From NCBI GenBank assembly GCA_017434555.1, contig JAFRFB010000024.1, positions 1 through 43,699 of the forward strand: a DNA stretch of 43,699 nucleotides, read 5' to 3'. Of this stretch, positions 36,556 through 43,699 are shown piece by piece. The translations under genes and the position numbers were made by a program. Source of the stretch: Methanobrevibacter sp. (GTDB lineage: Archaea; Methanobacteriota; Methanobacteria; Methanobacteriales; Methanobacteriaceae). The notes beneath the pieces were generated by a model, which saw only the letters and a list, made by a program, of their open reading frames with translations, was not told the DNA's origin and searched no databases. Numbering within the stretch: the stretch's first letter is position 1; each line of letters opens with the position of its first letter.

Positions 36556-37344
36556 TTGAATAAATTAGATGACATTATAGTTACAAGAGCAATTATCGAA
36601 GAATATATGAATGATTTGTTGGATTATACCGATATCGACGTTGCAATCGGCGGCGGAGGACCATCAGGAATAACAGCAGGATACTACCTTGCAAAAGCAG
36701 GATATAAAGTAGCATTATTTGAACGCAAACTCTCCATAGGAGGAGGAATGTGGGGAGGAGGAATGATGTTTAACAAAATCGTTGTTCAAGAAGAAGGAAA
36801 AAGAATTCTTGACGAGTTTGACATCAGCTACAAAGAATATCAGGAAAATTACTATACAGTGGACTCAATCGAATGCACATCAACACTTACTTCCAAAGCA
36901 ACGAAAGCAGGCCTCAAAATATTTAATTTAATGAGCATTGAAGACTTGATGGTGCGTGAAAATGGAATTAATGGAGTAGTACTTAACTGGAGTTCAGTTG
37001 AGATGTCTGGGCTTCATATAGATCCATTGACTGTTAGATCAAAAGCAGTTATCGATGCTACAGGCCATCCATTAGAAATCATAAAAATTGTCCAGGAAAA
37101 AATGGAAGAAGATTTAAACACTAAAACCGGTAAAATAATGGGTGAAAAATCAATGTGGGCAGATAAGGCTGAAGGCAAAATATTAGACAATGTAAATGAA
37201 GTATATCCCGGATTATATGTTACGGGCATGGCTGCTAATGCAGTTCATGGATCTCAACGTATGGGACCTATCTTTGGAGGCATGTTACTGTCCGGAGAAT
37301 ATGTGGCCAAACTAGTCGCTGAAGACTTAGAAAAAAGAAAATAA
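36556..37344 (+). CDS. thi4: Thi4-type thiamine thiazole synthase (archaeal, sulfide-using form)
   Basis: The 262-residue protein has the dinucleotide motif [18 protein letters not shown] (about 32-49), [12 protein letters not shown] (about 61-72) and the C-terminal [28 protein letters not shown]. His154 in SGLHIDPL stands where yeast Thi4 has its suicidal sulfur-donor Cys205. Archaeal forms with His use free sulfide and NAD and are true catalysts. It makes the thiazole half of thiamine. The start codon is TTG (36556-36558), 3 nt after AGGTGAT, and TTTATATA (36516-36523) is the TATA box. Confidence 0.92.
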   Translation: MNKLDDIIVTRAIIEEYMNDLLDYTDIDVAIGGGGPSGITAGYYLAKAGYKVALFERKLSIGGGMWGGGMMFNKIVVQEEGKRILDEFDISYKEYQENYYTVDSIECTSTLTSKATKAGLKIFNLMSIEDLMVRENGINGVVLNWSSVEMSGLHIDPLTVRSKAVIDATGHPLEIIKIVQEKMEEDLNTKTGKIMGEKSMWADKAEGKILDNVNEVYPGLYVTGMAANAVHGSQRMGPIFGGMLLSGEYVAKLVAEDLEKRK

Positions 37345-37379
37345 TTAATTAAAAAATTACCGTCACCATTAAATTTAAA

Positions 37380-37526
37380 TCAGCCATATCTTTCAGATAA
37401 AAACATATAAACAAAAAATGCAATGACTAAAACAACTATAACCGGCAATAACCACATGAATATTTTTAATATGACTACAGCAACCAAAATTGCTATAATA
37501 ATAAATGCTAAATCTCTAAGTTCCAT
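37380..37526 (-). CDS. 48-residue single- or two-helix membrane protein (small ORF)
   Basis: The minus strand encodes MELRDLAFIIIAILVAV through SERYG and a TGA, with two hydrophobic blocks (about 7-21 and 24-43) split by a Lys and Met-Trp. TTTATATAG (about 37549-37557) is a TATA box placed about 25 nt before the ATG, so the message would be leaderless. The hydrophobic code and the well-placed TATA box support it. Function unknown. Confidence 0.5.
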   Translation of the reverse strand: MELRDLAFIIIAILVAVVILKIFMWLLPVIVVLVIAFFVYMFLSERYG

Positions 37527-37624
37527 GTGATTTTATTTTATTTTCAATACTATATAAAGTTTTGATACAAAGTATAATAAATGAAAAAAACCAAAAATAA
37601 TAATATAATATTTTGGAGCATAAT

Positions 37625-38182
37625 ATGACAATTATAGTAGTTAATAATAAAGGCCAATATAACCATAGAATTCAGCGTAGTTTACAATATCTCAAAATTG
37701 AATCCGAACTGGTTTCAAATAATTTAAGCATAGAAGAAATTGAAGCTAAAAACCCAATTGGATTAATTTTAGGAGGCGGTCCTTCAATTGAAGGAGCGGG
37801 CAACAGTGAAGAATACATAAAGCATTTCGATATACCGATTTTAGGAATATGTTTAGGCCATCAATTAATTGCTAAAACCTATGGTGGAGATGTTGCTACA
37901 TCAAATACTGAAAGTTATGCTCAAGTTAAAATTAATATTAATAATGATGAAAATTTATTTGAAGGTCTAGCACCAGAAATGGAAGTTTGGTCTTCACATA
38001 AAGATGAAGTTAAAAGCATTCCAGAGGAATTTGAAATTTTAGCTAATTCAAAATTATGTGATATCGAATCCTTTAAACATAAAGACAAGGATGTATATGG
38101 AATACAATTCCACCCAGAAGTACATCATACCCCTAAAGGATCACAGATATTTGAAAATTTTTATAAAATATGTAAAAAATAG
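37625..38182 (+). CDS. guaAA: GuaAA, glutamine amidotransferase subunit of GMP synthase
   Basis: The 185-residue class I amidotransferase has the nucleophile in LGICLGHQ (Cys76) and the His-Glu pair in QFHPEVH (His163, Glu165). It supplies ammonia to GuaAB to make GMP from XMP. The start is the ATG at 37625, with GGAG 7 nt upstream; the longer frame starts with a TTG (37613) that lies at the RBS. Archaea keep this enzyme as two proteins. Confidence 0.93.
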   Translation: MTIIVVNNKGQYNHRIQRSLQYLKIESELVSNNLSIEEIEAKNPIGLILGGGPSIEGAGNSEEYIKHFDIPILGICLGHQLIAKTYGGDVATSNTESYAQVKININNDENLFEGLAPEMEVWSSHKDEVKSIPEEFEILANSKLCDIESFKHKDKDVYGIQFHPEVHHTPKGSQIFENFYKICKK

Positions 38183-38190
38183 GTGTAATA

Positions 38191-38451
38191 ATGATTGACA
38201 ACGCAGAAGACTTAGCACAAAAAGCACAAGATAATAAAGCTGGATTAAAAAAACAGTATGTTAACATAGAAATTGGTGATGAAGAATATGGATTTAGAAT
38301 TTCAGGAATTGGAGCTAAATCCGTAAAATTAGAAAAATTCGTTAAATATGATGAAATATTCGAAGCTATTGAAGCGGGCAATGATAACGGATTAGAAGCT
38401 ATGATTAAACAAATCATCGAAGATTACGAAGAAGAAGACGAAGAAGAATAA
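38191..38451 (+). CDS. Small acidic protein between the two GMP synthase genes
   Basis: I do not recognise a family. The 86 residues contain a beta-rich middle (YVNIEIGDEEYGFRISGIGAKSVKLEKF), a helix (YDEIFEAIEAGNDNGLEAMIKQIIEDY) and a very acidic end (EEEDEEE). It is 8 nt after guaAA and 9 nt before guaAB, so all three are made together. It could help join the split enzyme, but nothing in the sequence proves that. Confidence 0.7.
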   Translation: MIDNAEDLAQKAQDNKAGLKKQYVNIEIGDEEYGFRISGIGAKSVKLEKFVKYDEIFEAIEAGNDNGLEAMIKQIIEDYEEEDEEE

Positions 38452-38460
38452 GTGATTATA

Positions 38461-39387
38461 ATGTTAAGTCCAAAAGAATTTATTGATGACGCAGTTCAAA
38501 AAATTAAAGACCAAATTGGTGATGAAAAAGCCATTATTGCACTTTCCGGTGGAGTAGACAGTTCAGTATGTTCTGTACTGGTTCAGGAAGCTATTGGCGA
38601 TAACTTAACTGCTGTTTTTGTAGACCATGGTCTTTTAAGAGAAGGGGAAGTTGAACAAGTTACAAATACTTTCAAAGACAGATTAAACTTTAAATTTATC
38701 GATGCTTCTGACGAGTTCATGGATCAGCTCGCTGGCGTTGAAGACCCTGAAGAAAAAAGAAAAATCATCGGAAGAGTATTCATTGAAGTATTTGAAAGAG
38801 AAGCAATAAAATCAGGTGCTAAATTCTTAGTTCAAGGTACAATTGCACCGGATTGGATTGAAAGTGATGGAAAAATCAAATCACACCATAACTTAGCTCT
38901 TCCAAGCGGAATGGAATTGGAATTATGTGAACCTATCCGTGATTTATACAAAGATGAAGTAAGAGAAATAGGTGATGAATTAGACTTACCGAAAACTACA
39001 GTTTACAGACAACCTTTCCCTGGACCTGGACTTGGTGTTAGAGTCATTGGGGACTTGACAAGAGAAAACGTTGAAATCTGTAGAAAAGCGAATAAAATCG
39101 TCTGTGATGAAGTTGAAAAAGCAGGTCTTGATGAAGAAGTATGGCAATACTTTGCTGTATTAACCGACAGTAAAGCCACCGGTGTAAAAGGAGACCAAAG
39201 AGACTTTGGATACCTGGTTATTGTAAGAATCGTTAATTCAGTAGATGCAATGACCGCTTACGTTCCACAATTGCCTTGGGATGTAGTCCAAACAATCTCC
39301 AAAAGAATAACTTCTGAAATCTCAGAAGTAACTCATGTTGCTTTATCAATAAGTGATAAACCACCTGCAACTATCGAATTTTGTTAA
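38461..39387 (+). CDS. guaAB: GuaAB, ATP-pyrophosphatase (synthetase) subunit of GMP synthase
   Basis: The 308-residue protein has the PP-loop SGGVDSS (residues 29-35) and the XMP-binding end with [15 protein letters not shown] (about 178-192) and ...PPATIEFC. It adenylates XMP and uses ammonia from GuaAA. The ATG at 38461 is used, with AGTGAT 4-5 nt upstream; an in-frame GTG at 38452 lies in that RBS. A terminator follows the stop. Confidence 0.95.
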   Translation: MLSPKEFIDDAVQKIKDQIGDEKAIIALSGGVDSSVCSVLVQEAIGDNLTAVFVDHGLLREGEVEQVTNTFKDRLNFKFIDASDEFMDQLAGVEDPEEKRKIIGRVFIEVFEREAIKSGAKFLVQGTIAPDWIESDGKIKSHHNLALPSGMELELCEPIRDLYKDEVREIGDELDLPKTTVYRQPFPGPGLGVRVIGDLTRENVEICRKANKIVCDEVEKAGLDEEVWQYFAVLTDSKATGVKGDQRDFGYLVIVRIVNSVDAMTAYVPQLPWDVVQTISKRITSEISEVTHVALSISDKPPATIEFC

Positions 39388-39389
39388 AC

Positions 39390-39417
39390 AAGAGATTTAA
39401 TCTCTTAACTTTTTTTA
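39390..39417 (+). terminator. Terminator of the gua operon
   Basis: AAGAGAT (39390-39396) pairs with ATCTCTT (39400-39406), loop TTA, followed by AACTTTTTTT. It stands only 7 nt before the nreA start. Confidence 0.75.
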
Positions 39418-39423
39418 TTTATT

Positions 39424-40593
39424 ATGATAACATCTAAAAATGCTTATTTAGCCAAATTAACAGAACAAATACAAATGAAGTCTGTTAAAGTTGGAAAAAA
39501 TCTTGAAGGAAGTACACCACCATCAGTTTTTATCGGAAGATGGTCTTATCCTAAAGTTTATGCCGGACCTATGATGGTAGGTGAAGCCGGCGATACATCA
39601 ATCATGGATTCACCGGAATCATGGATTGGCCAGAACAAACAGCAGGAAGACATTATAAATTATCGTATGAACCTCGTTCGTGGAAAACAGCTGATTAAAA
39701 TCGATGATTTGGAAAATCCCTTTGTTGAAAAACTTCAGGATATATCCCTTGCATCAACATCAATTGACAGTGAAGCCACTTTTGGAAAAACCCCGACAGG
39801 ATCAATGCTGAGCGAAGACAGCATGCCCCATGGCCCAAGTGCAGTTATTGAAAAATTTGACATTGATGCTGTTAGATGGGATAAGCAGCTTGAAAAGACA
39901 TTTTATGATACTGATTTAAAAGCAGGAGATGCGGTTGTAAATCTCCACAATAAAGATGTGCCTTTCTCAGCGATGCAAAAAGCATTTTCTGTTGGTGCTA
40001 TCGGAACCAAGAACAAAAGAAAACTGGTGCCAACCAGATGGTCAATTACTGCCTGCGATTCAACTCTGGCGGACAGATTCCTAAAAGAAGTTAGAAAATT
40101 CGAACAGCTTGATACATATAGAGTTTATGAATTTGGAAGCTTCAATAACTATTATATAATAATATTAACCCCAACAGAATGGCAATATGAATGGTATGAA
40201 GCTTTTATCAAGATTATGTACAATGAAGAATTGATATATTCTGATTATGAAACCAATGGAGGTAAAAAAGAATATTCTATTGTTGGCGGATGTTATTATA
40301 CTGCAAAGATGGCTGTTCTGGACTATTTGATGAAAATCAAAAAGCAGTCAGGACTGATAATATTAAGGGAAGCATATGAAGGTTATGTTCCGCTAGGAGT
40401 ATTCAATGTCAGGGAAAATATCAAAGAAGCTATGCAAAAACCATATAAAGAATTTGAAACATTAGAAGAATCATTAAAATACGGCGGAACGAAATTAAGA
40501 ATACCTATAAAGAAATATGTAAAGCAGGGGACGTTGCTTAATGAAATGCTCCATACAAAACAGACAACTTTAGATATGTACTTTAAAAAATGA
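39424..40593 (+). CDS. nreA: NreA-type archaeal DNA repair protein with C-terminal PCNA-binding motif
   Basis: The 389-residue protein has the Nre domains in order: an N-terminal part with [20 protein letters not shown] (about 31-50) and a C-terminal part with [13 protein letters not shown] (about 327-339). The last residues Q380-x-x-L383-x-x-Y386-F387 form a PIP box, which binds the sliding clamp PCNA. Nre proteins are linked to DNA damage response in archaea. I see no N-terminal cysteine pairs of the zinc-finger type found in some relatives. There is no clear RBS, and the gua terminator abuts it, so the message may be leaderless or start within that hairpin. The next gene follows after 4 nt. 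Confidence 0.88.
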   Translation: MITSKNAYLAKLTEQIQMKSVKVGKNLEGSTPPSVFIGRWSYPKVYAGPMMVGEAGDTSIMDSPESWIGQNKQQEDIINYRMNLVRGKQLIKIDDLENPFVEKLQDISLASTSIDSEATFGKTPTGSMLSEDSMPHGPSAVIEKFDIDAVRWDKQLEKTFYDTDLKAGDAVVNLHNKDVPFSAMQKAFSVGAIGTKNKRKLVPTRWSITACDSTLADRFLKEVRKFEQLDTYRVYEFGSFNNYYIIILTPTEWQYEWYEAFIKIMYNEELIYSDYETNGGKKEYSIVGGCYYTAKMAVLDYLMKIKKQSGLIILREAYEGYVPLGVFNVRENIKEAMQKPYKEFETLEESLKYGGTKLRIPIKKYVKQGTLLNEMLHTKQTTLDMYFKK

Positions 40594-40597
40594 TACT

Positions 40598-41557
40598 ATG
40601 CAATTTGAATTCAAAACTCCAAAAGACGAAACCCTTAAAATAATGTCTGATGTCGCATCAGGAAAACTGACAGATACTGATTTTGAGGATAAATGTGAAA
40701 AAAGAGTCTGTGATTTGACAAATGCAGAATATGCAAAAGTAACCTCAAGCGGCAACAACAGTATTTTTGTTGCTTTAAGTTCCGTTAAGGGAGATGTCAT
40801 AATTCCGGATCAGGGAGGATGGCATGGATTTAAACAGATTGCAAAATTCCTGAATAAAAATATAATAATGCTTGAAACTGATTTGGGTTTAATAAATCCT
40901 AATGAACTGGATGATATGGACATTTCTGATGATTCAGCTTTAATATTTACAAGCTTTGCAGGTTATTCCGGCGAACAGGACGTCAAATCAATTTTTAAAT
41001 ACTGTAAAAATAATGGAATTACAACAATACAGGATGCATCAGCAGGAATCGGCGATGAAAAAGGAGTTTTAGGTAACTGTAAATATTCAGACATTGTCAT
41101 TGCATCAACTGGTCAGCCTAAGATAATTAATGTAGGGCACGGAGGATTTATCGCCACGACTTATGAAAATATTTTCAAGGAATCATCACTTCCATTAAAA
41201 TTAAGCAAAACCAATGAAATTATTTCAAGTGGTATATATGAGGAACTTAAAAGCGTTAGTGAAAACTTACAAGTTACATTAAATGCAACAGAGTATCTAA
41301 AAAAATACATACCTAACACAATACATGCCAAAAAAAGAGGCGTCAATTTAATTATTCCTAACGATAATCCTAAGGAAAAAACTTGGGAACTGAAAAAGGA
41401 ATTGCCAATAAACAAAAGCGGATTTATCAACAAATGTCCAAATTATAACCGGGTAAAAACAAAAGCAATTTCAATTGAAATTAAAAACCTTAATTACAAC
41501 TGCCTTAAAAAAGAGCATTTGGATGAGATAATCCGGACAGTTAATAATCTACAGTAA
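40598..41557 (+). CDS. PLP-dependent aminotransferase-fold (DegT/DnrJ-like) protein
   Basis: The 319-residue protein resembles a small fold-type I PLP enzyme: SSGNNSIFVALSSV (about 50-63) for phosphate binding, IQDASAGIG with Asp146, and IASTGQPKIINVGHGGF with Lys175, in the place of the Schiff-base lysine of DegT/DnrJ/EryC1 enzymes. It is shorter than most of these (about 370), chiefly at the C-terminus. Substrate unknown. It is 4 nt downstream of nreA, so the two are probably co-transcribed. It overlaps the convergent cgi121 gene by 17 bp at the ends. Confidence 0.7.
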   Translation: MQFEFKTPKDETLKIMSDVASGKLTDTDFEDKCEKRVCDLTNAEYAKVTSSGNNSIFVALSSVKGDVIIPDQGGWHGFKQIAKFLNKNIIMLETDLGLINPNELDDMDISDDSALIFTSFAGYSGEQDVKSIFKYCKNNGITTIQDASAGIGDEKGVLGNCKYSDIVIASTGQPKIINVGHGGFIATTYENIFKESSLPLKLSKTNEIISSGIYEELKSVSENLQVTLNATEYLKKYIPNTIHAKKRGVNLIIPNDNPKEKTWELKKELPINKSGFINKCPNYNRVKTKAISIEIKNLNYNCLKKEHLDEIIRTVNNLQ

Positions 41558-42023
41558 GTTTGGATATTCTGTCAATCAAAATATCCTCAACATCCATAAT
41601 GTTTAACTCATCATCACTAATGGAATAGATTTCCTTTAATTTTTCAACGTCTGCAACTAAAACACTATCATCCAAATCAAAAAATGAAGATAACTCTGAT
41701 GTATAATCATCACAATCAATCAATATTGCACATAAATTCATTTTGCCTTCCTTAAGACCCAACAAGTCAAAGGCCTTGGAAATCTGGCGCTGGGCCGAAC
41801 ACCTGAGACAAATTTCAACACTCAAATCATTGGCAAGGTTTTCACCACGTTCAAAAGCCAAAAAAGCCTGATTGACACCATGTTCAATGTGGCGTTTGCC
41901 TGCAACTGCATCGGCATTCAACAATTGAATGATTTCTGAATCTTTTTTGATTGAATTGATTTGATTTAAAGTTTCGCCAACTGATGAAATATCTCCTTTA
42001 AATCCTAAAATCTGCAAATCCAT
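41541..42023 (-). CDS. cgi121: KEOPS complex subunit Cgi121
   Basis: The 160-residue protein has the Cgi121 core NADAVAGKRHIEHGVNQAFLAFERGENLANDLSVEICLRCSAQRQISKAFDLLGL (about 36-90). In KEOPS it binds the tRNA CCA end and Bud32 and helps the t6A modification of tRNAs reading ANN codons. The gene is 7 nt after cimA on the same strand and may be co-transcribed. Confidence 0.9.
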   Translation of the reverse strand: MDLQILGFKGDISSVGETLNQINSIKKDSEIIQLLNADAVAGKRHIEHGVNQAFLAFERGENLANDLSVEICLRCSAQRQISKAFDLLGLKEGKMNLCAILIDCDDYTSELSSFFDLDDSVLVADVEKLKEIYSISDDELNIMDVEDILIDRISKLTVDY

Positions 42024-42030
42024 AAATAAC

Positions 42031-43500
42031 TTACTCCTGAAGTAATCTATTTACACCTGAAATATATGCTTTGACACTGGCATCAATAATATCCGGTTCG
42101 GTTCCTCTTGCTGAGATGATGCGGTCTCCTTTCTGAAGTTTAATTATAACGTCAATAAGCGCATCGGTACCTCCTGTAATAGCATCTACGTGGTACTCTA
42201 TAAAATCAATATCCTGAAATATTTCCAATGAATTTACTGCATTAATTGCTGCATCAACAGGCCCAATACCTACACCTGCATTTAATATTTCTTCACCATC
42301 TATATTCAATTTTACAGAAGCGGTAGGCATGACCCTATTTCCGGAAACTACAGTAATGTCAACCAATTTGATTCTATCCAGATGATTGATTTCCAATACA
42401 TTATCTGCTATTGCCTGCAAATCAACGTCAGTTACAGTTTTACCCTTATCTGCAAGTTCCTTAATGTTATCACAGATTTGCTGAAGCTGAACGTCATCCA
42501 CTTTCAAACCCAATTCCTTCAGTCTGGAATCAAGACCATGAGTACCCATATGTTTACCTATAATGAATCTGCGGGTACGTCCAACAAGTTCTGGAGTCAT
42601 AGCTTCATAAGTGGCGGAATTTTTAATGATTCCATCGGAGTGAATGCCTGATTCATGAGCAAATGCGTTTTCACCGACTATTGCTTTATTAGGCTGAATA
42701 TAAACACCAGTCAAACGGGCAACAAGTTTGGATATGTCATAGATTTCTTGAATCTTGATATCTGTTGAAAAATCGGGAAATAACCTGTCAATACTGACGA
42801 CACATTCCTCAAAAGAGGTATTTCCTGCACGTTCACCTATACCGTTTACAGTAGTGTGGATTTCTAAAGCCCCACCTTTTATGGCAGCCAATGTATTTGC
42901 AACAGCAAGACCAAAATCATTATGGCAATGACATGAAATCTGTGCGTTGATATCTCCCAAATTGTTGAAAAGTTCAAAAGAAGAATCAGGAGTTAATATA
43001 CCAACAGTATCACATACGCAAATCCTGTCTGCACCATGGTCAATTGCATTTAAAAAGACTTTTCTTAAAAAATCTACATCACTACGTGATGCGTCTTCAG
43101 CAGACAATTCAACTTTAAGGCCATGATCTTTACAATAGTCAACAGCGGAGTTAGACATGTCAATAAGTTCATCCTTGGTGATTTTTAATTTATCGAAAAT
43201 ATGCAAATCTGAAGTAGGAACAACAAGATTGACTGCATCAACATCACATTCCAAACAATAATCAATATCCCTAGTTAAAGGTCTGGAAAAACTTAAAATT
43301 TCTGCATTAAAACCCTGAGAAGTAATTTCCTTAATGGATTCTCTTTCACCTTCAGAAGTGATTGCAGAACCTGCTTCAATATAATCTAAACCAATCTCAT
43401 CAAGTTTAGATGCGATTCTTAATTTCTCCATTGATGTTAATGAAACACCAGGCGTTTGTTCTCCATCACGTAAAGTTGTATCCAAAACTTTAATCTTCAT
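42031..43500 (-). CDS. cimA: (R)-citramalate synthase (CimA) or close 2-isopropylmalate synthase homologue
   Basis: The 489-residue protein starts MKIKVLDTTLRDGEQTPGVSLT, the metal-binding motif of this acyltransferase family. It includes AGSAITSEGERESIKEIT, CDVDAVNLVVPTSDLHI, HCHNDFGLAVAN and NGIGERAGNTSFEE, and it ends with a LeuA-type regulatory dimer domain (about 375-489), which binds an end product such as isoleucine or leucine. CDVDAVNLVVPTS agrees more with archaeal CimA (pyruvate plus acetyl-CoA) than LeuA. The start is the ATG at 43498-43500 with GGTGAT upstream; the 44 residues before it read as a chance extension into the 5S flank. Confidence 0.8.
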   Translation of the reverse strand: MKIKVLDTTLRDGEQTPGVSLTSMEKLRIASKLDEIGLDYIEAGSAITSEGERESIKEITSQGFNAEILSFSRPLTRDIDYCLECDVDAVNLVVPTSDLHIFDKLKITKDELIDMSNSAVDYCKDHGLKVELSAEDASRSDVDFLRKVFLNAIDHGADRICVCDTVGILTPDSSFELFNNLGDINAQISCHCHNDFGLAVANTLAAIKGGALEIHTTVNGIGERAGNTSFEECVVSIDRLFPDFSTDIKIQEIYDISKLVARLTGVYIQPNKAIVGENAFAHESGIHSDGIIKNSATYEAMTPELVGRTRRFIIGKHMGTHGLDSRLKELGLKVDDVQLQQICDNIKELADKGKTVTDVDLQAIADNVLEINHLDRIKLVDITVVSGNRVMPTASVKLNIDGEEILNAGVGIGPVDAAINAVNSLEIFQDIDFIEYHVDAITGGTDALIDVIIKLQKGDRIISARGTEPDIIDASVKAYISGVNRLLQE

Positions 43501-43544
43501 AAAATCACCGAAAAATACATAAACATGAATAATAAGAAACAAAT

Positions 43545-43552
43545 CAAAAAAA
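43545..43552 (-). terminator. T-run after 5S rRNA
   Basis: Eight T in the minus strand just after the 5S precursor stem. It would end the rRNA transcript 45 nt before the cimA start. Confidence 0.5.
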
Positions 43553-43576
43553 ATAGTAAGTAATTGTAATAGAGAA

Positions 43577-43699
<123 letters not shown>

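Overview
The window looks like a chromosomal segment of a low-GC, hydrogenotrophic methanogen of the order Methanobacteriales, most likely a Methanobrevibacter-type gut or rumen archaeon. The evidence is a complete eha (energy-converting [NiFe]-hydrogenase A) operon in the order ehaA to ehaR, archaeal GatDE, split GMP synthase (GuaAA/GuaAB), NreA, the KEOPS subunit Cgi121, adhesin-like surface proteins, TTTATATA-type TATA boxes and GGTGA/GGAGG ribosome binding sites. No name can be given to species level from the sequence alone.

Layout. 1-2094 (minus): 5' part of a secreted C69-family peptidase fused to Ig-like repeats, cut by the window edge. 2180-8371: an accessory region with a DUF3795 gene interrupted by an in-frame stop, a LytTR / DUF3021 / 2TM membrane-signalling module with three phased upstream repeats, a two-gene operon pairing a tocopherol-cyclase-like protein with a phytol/dolichol-kinase-like protein, a MarR-MFS efflux pair with a perfect 20-bp palindrome at its promoter, and a serine-rich anchored protein. 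8421-8493: tRNA-Thr(CGU). 8884-22920 (minus): the eha operon and its downstream accessory genes (Ftr-like protein, PfkB kinase, polyferredoxin, CBS protein), about 14 kb read from one TATA box at 22970-22977. 24260-32561 (plus): a tight seven-gene run of XRE-cupin regulator, acyl-CoA ligase, vorCBA, gatD and gatE. 32587-34056 (minus): a glutathione-peroxidase-like gene and thioredoxin reductase. 34057-34814: a long non-coding gap with two DtxR/IdeR-like palindromes, divergent TATA boxes and a predicted small RNA ending in a terminator hairpin. 34815-36434: a beta-helix adhesin whose signal-peptide frame begins at ATA rather than ATG. 36556-43500: thi4, a small membrane ORF, guaAA-orf-guaAB, nreA with a PLP-fold partner, cgi121 and cimA. 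The right edge holds a 5S rRNA (minus).

How it fits together. Eha is known in the family to use the membrane ion gradient to drive H2-dependent ferredoxin reduction that replenishes methanogenesis. The Ftr-like, HAD and PfkB genes travel with it but their roles are unknown. The acyl-CoA ligase next to VOR suggests assimilation of branched short-chain acids by reductive carboxylation, and cimA supplies a separate route to isoleucine; this is inference. The gpx-trxB pair with iron-regulator-like boxes suggests peroxide defence tied to metal status. Several start codons were moved from the longest frame to the start with the better ribosome binding site; each case is stated in its entry.
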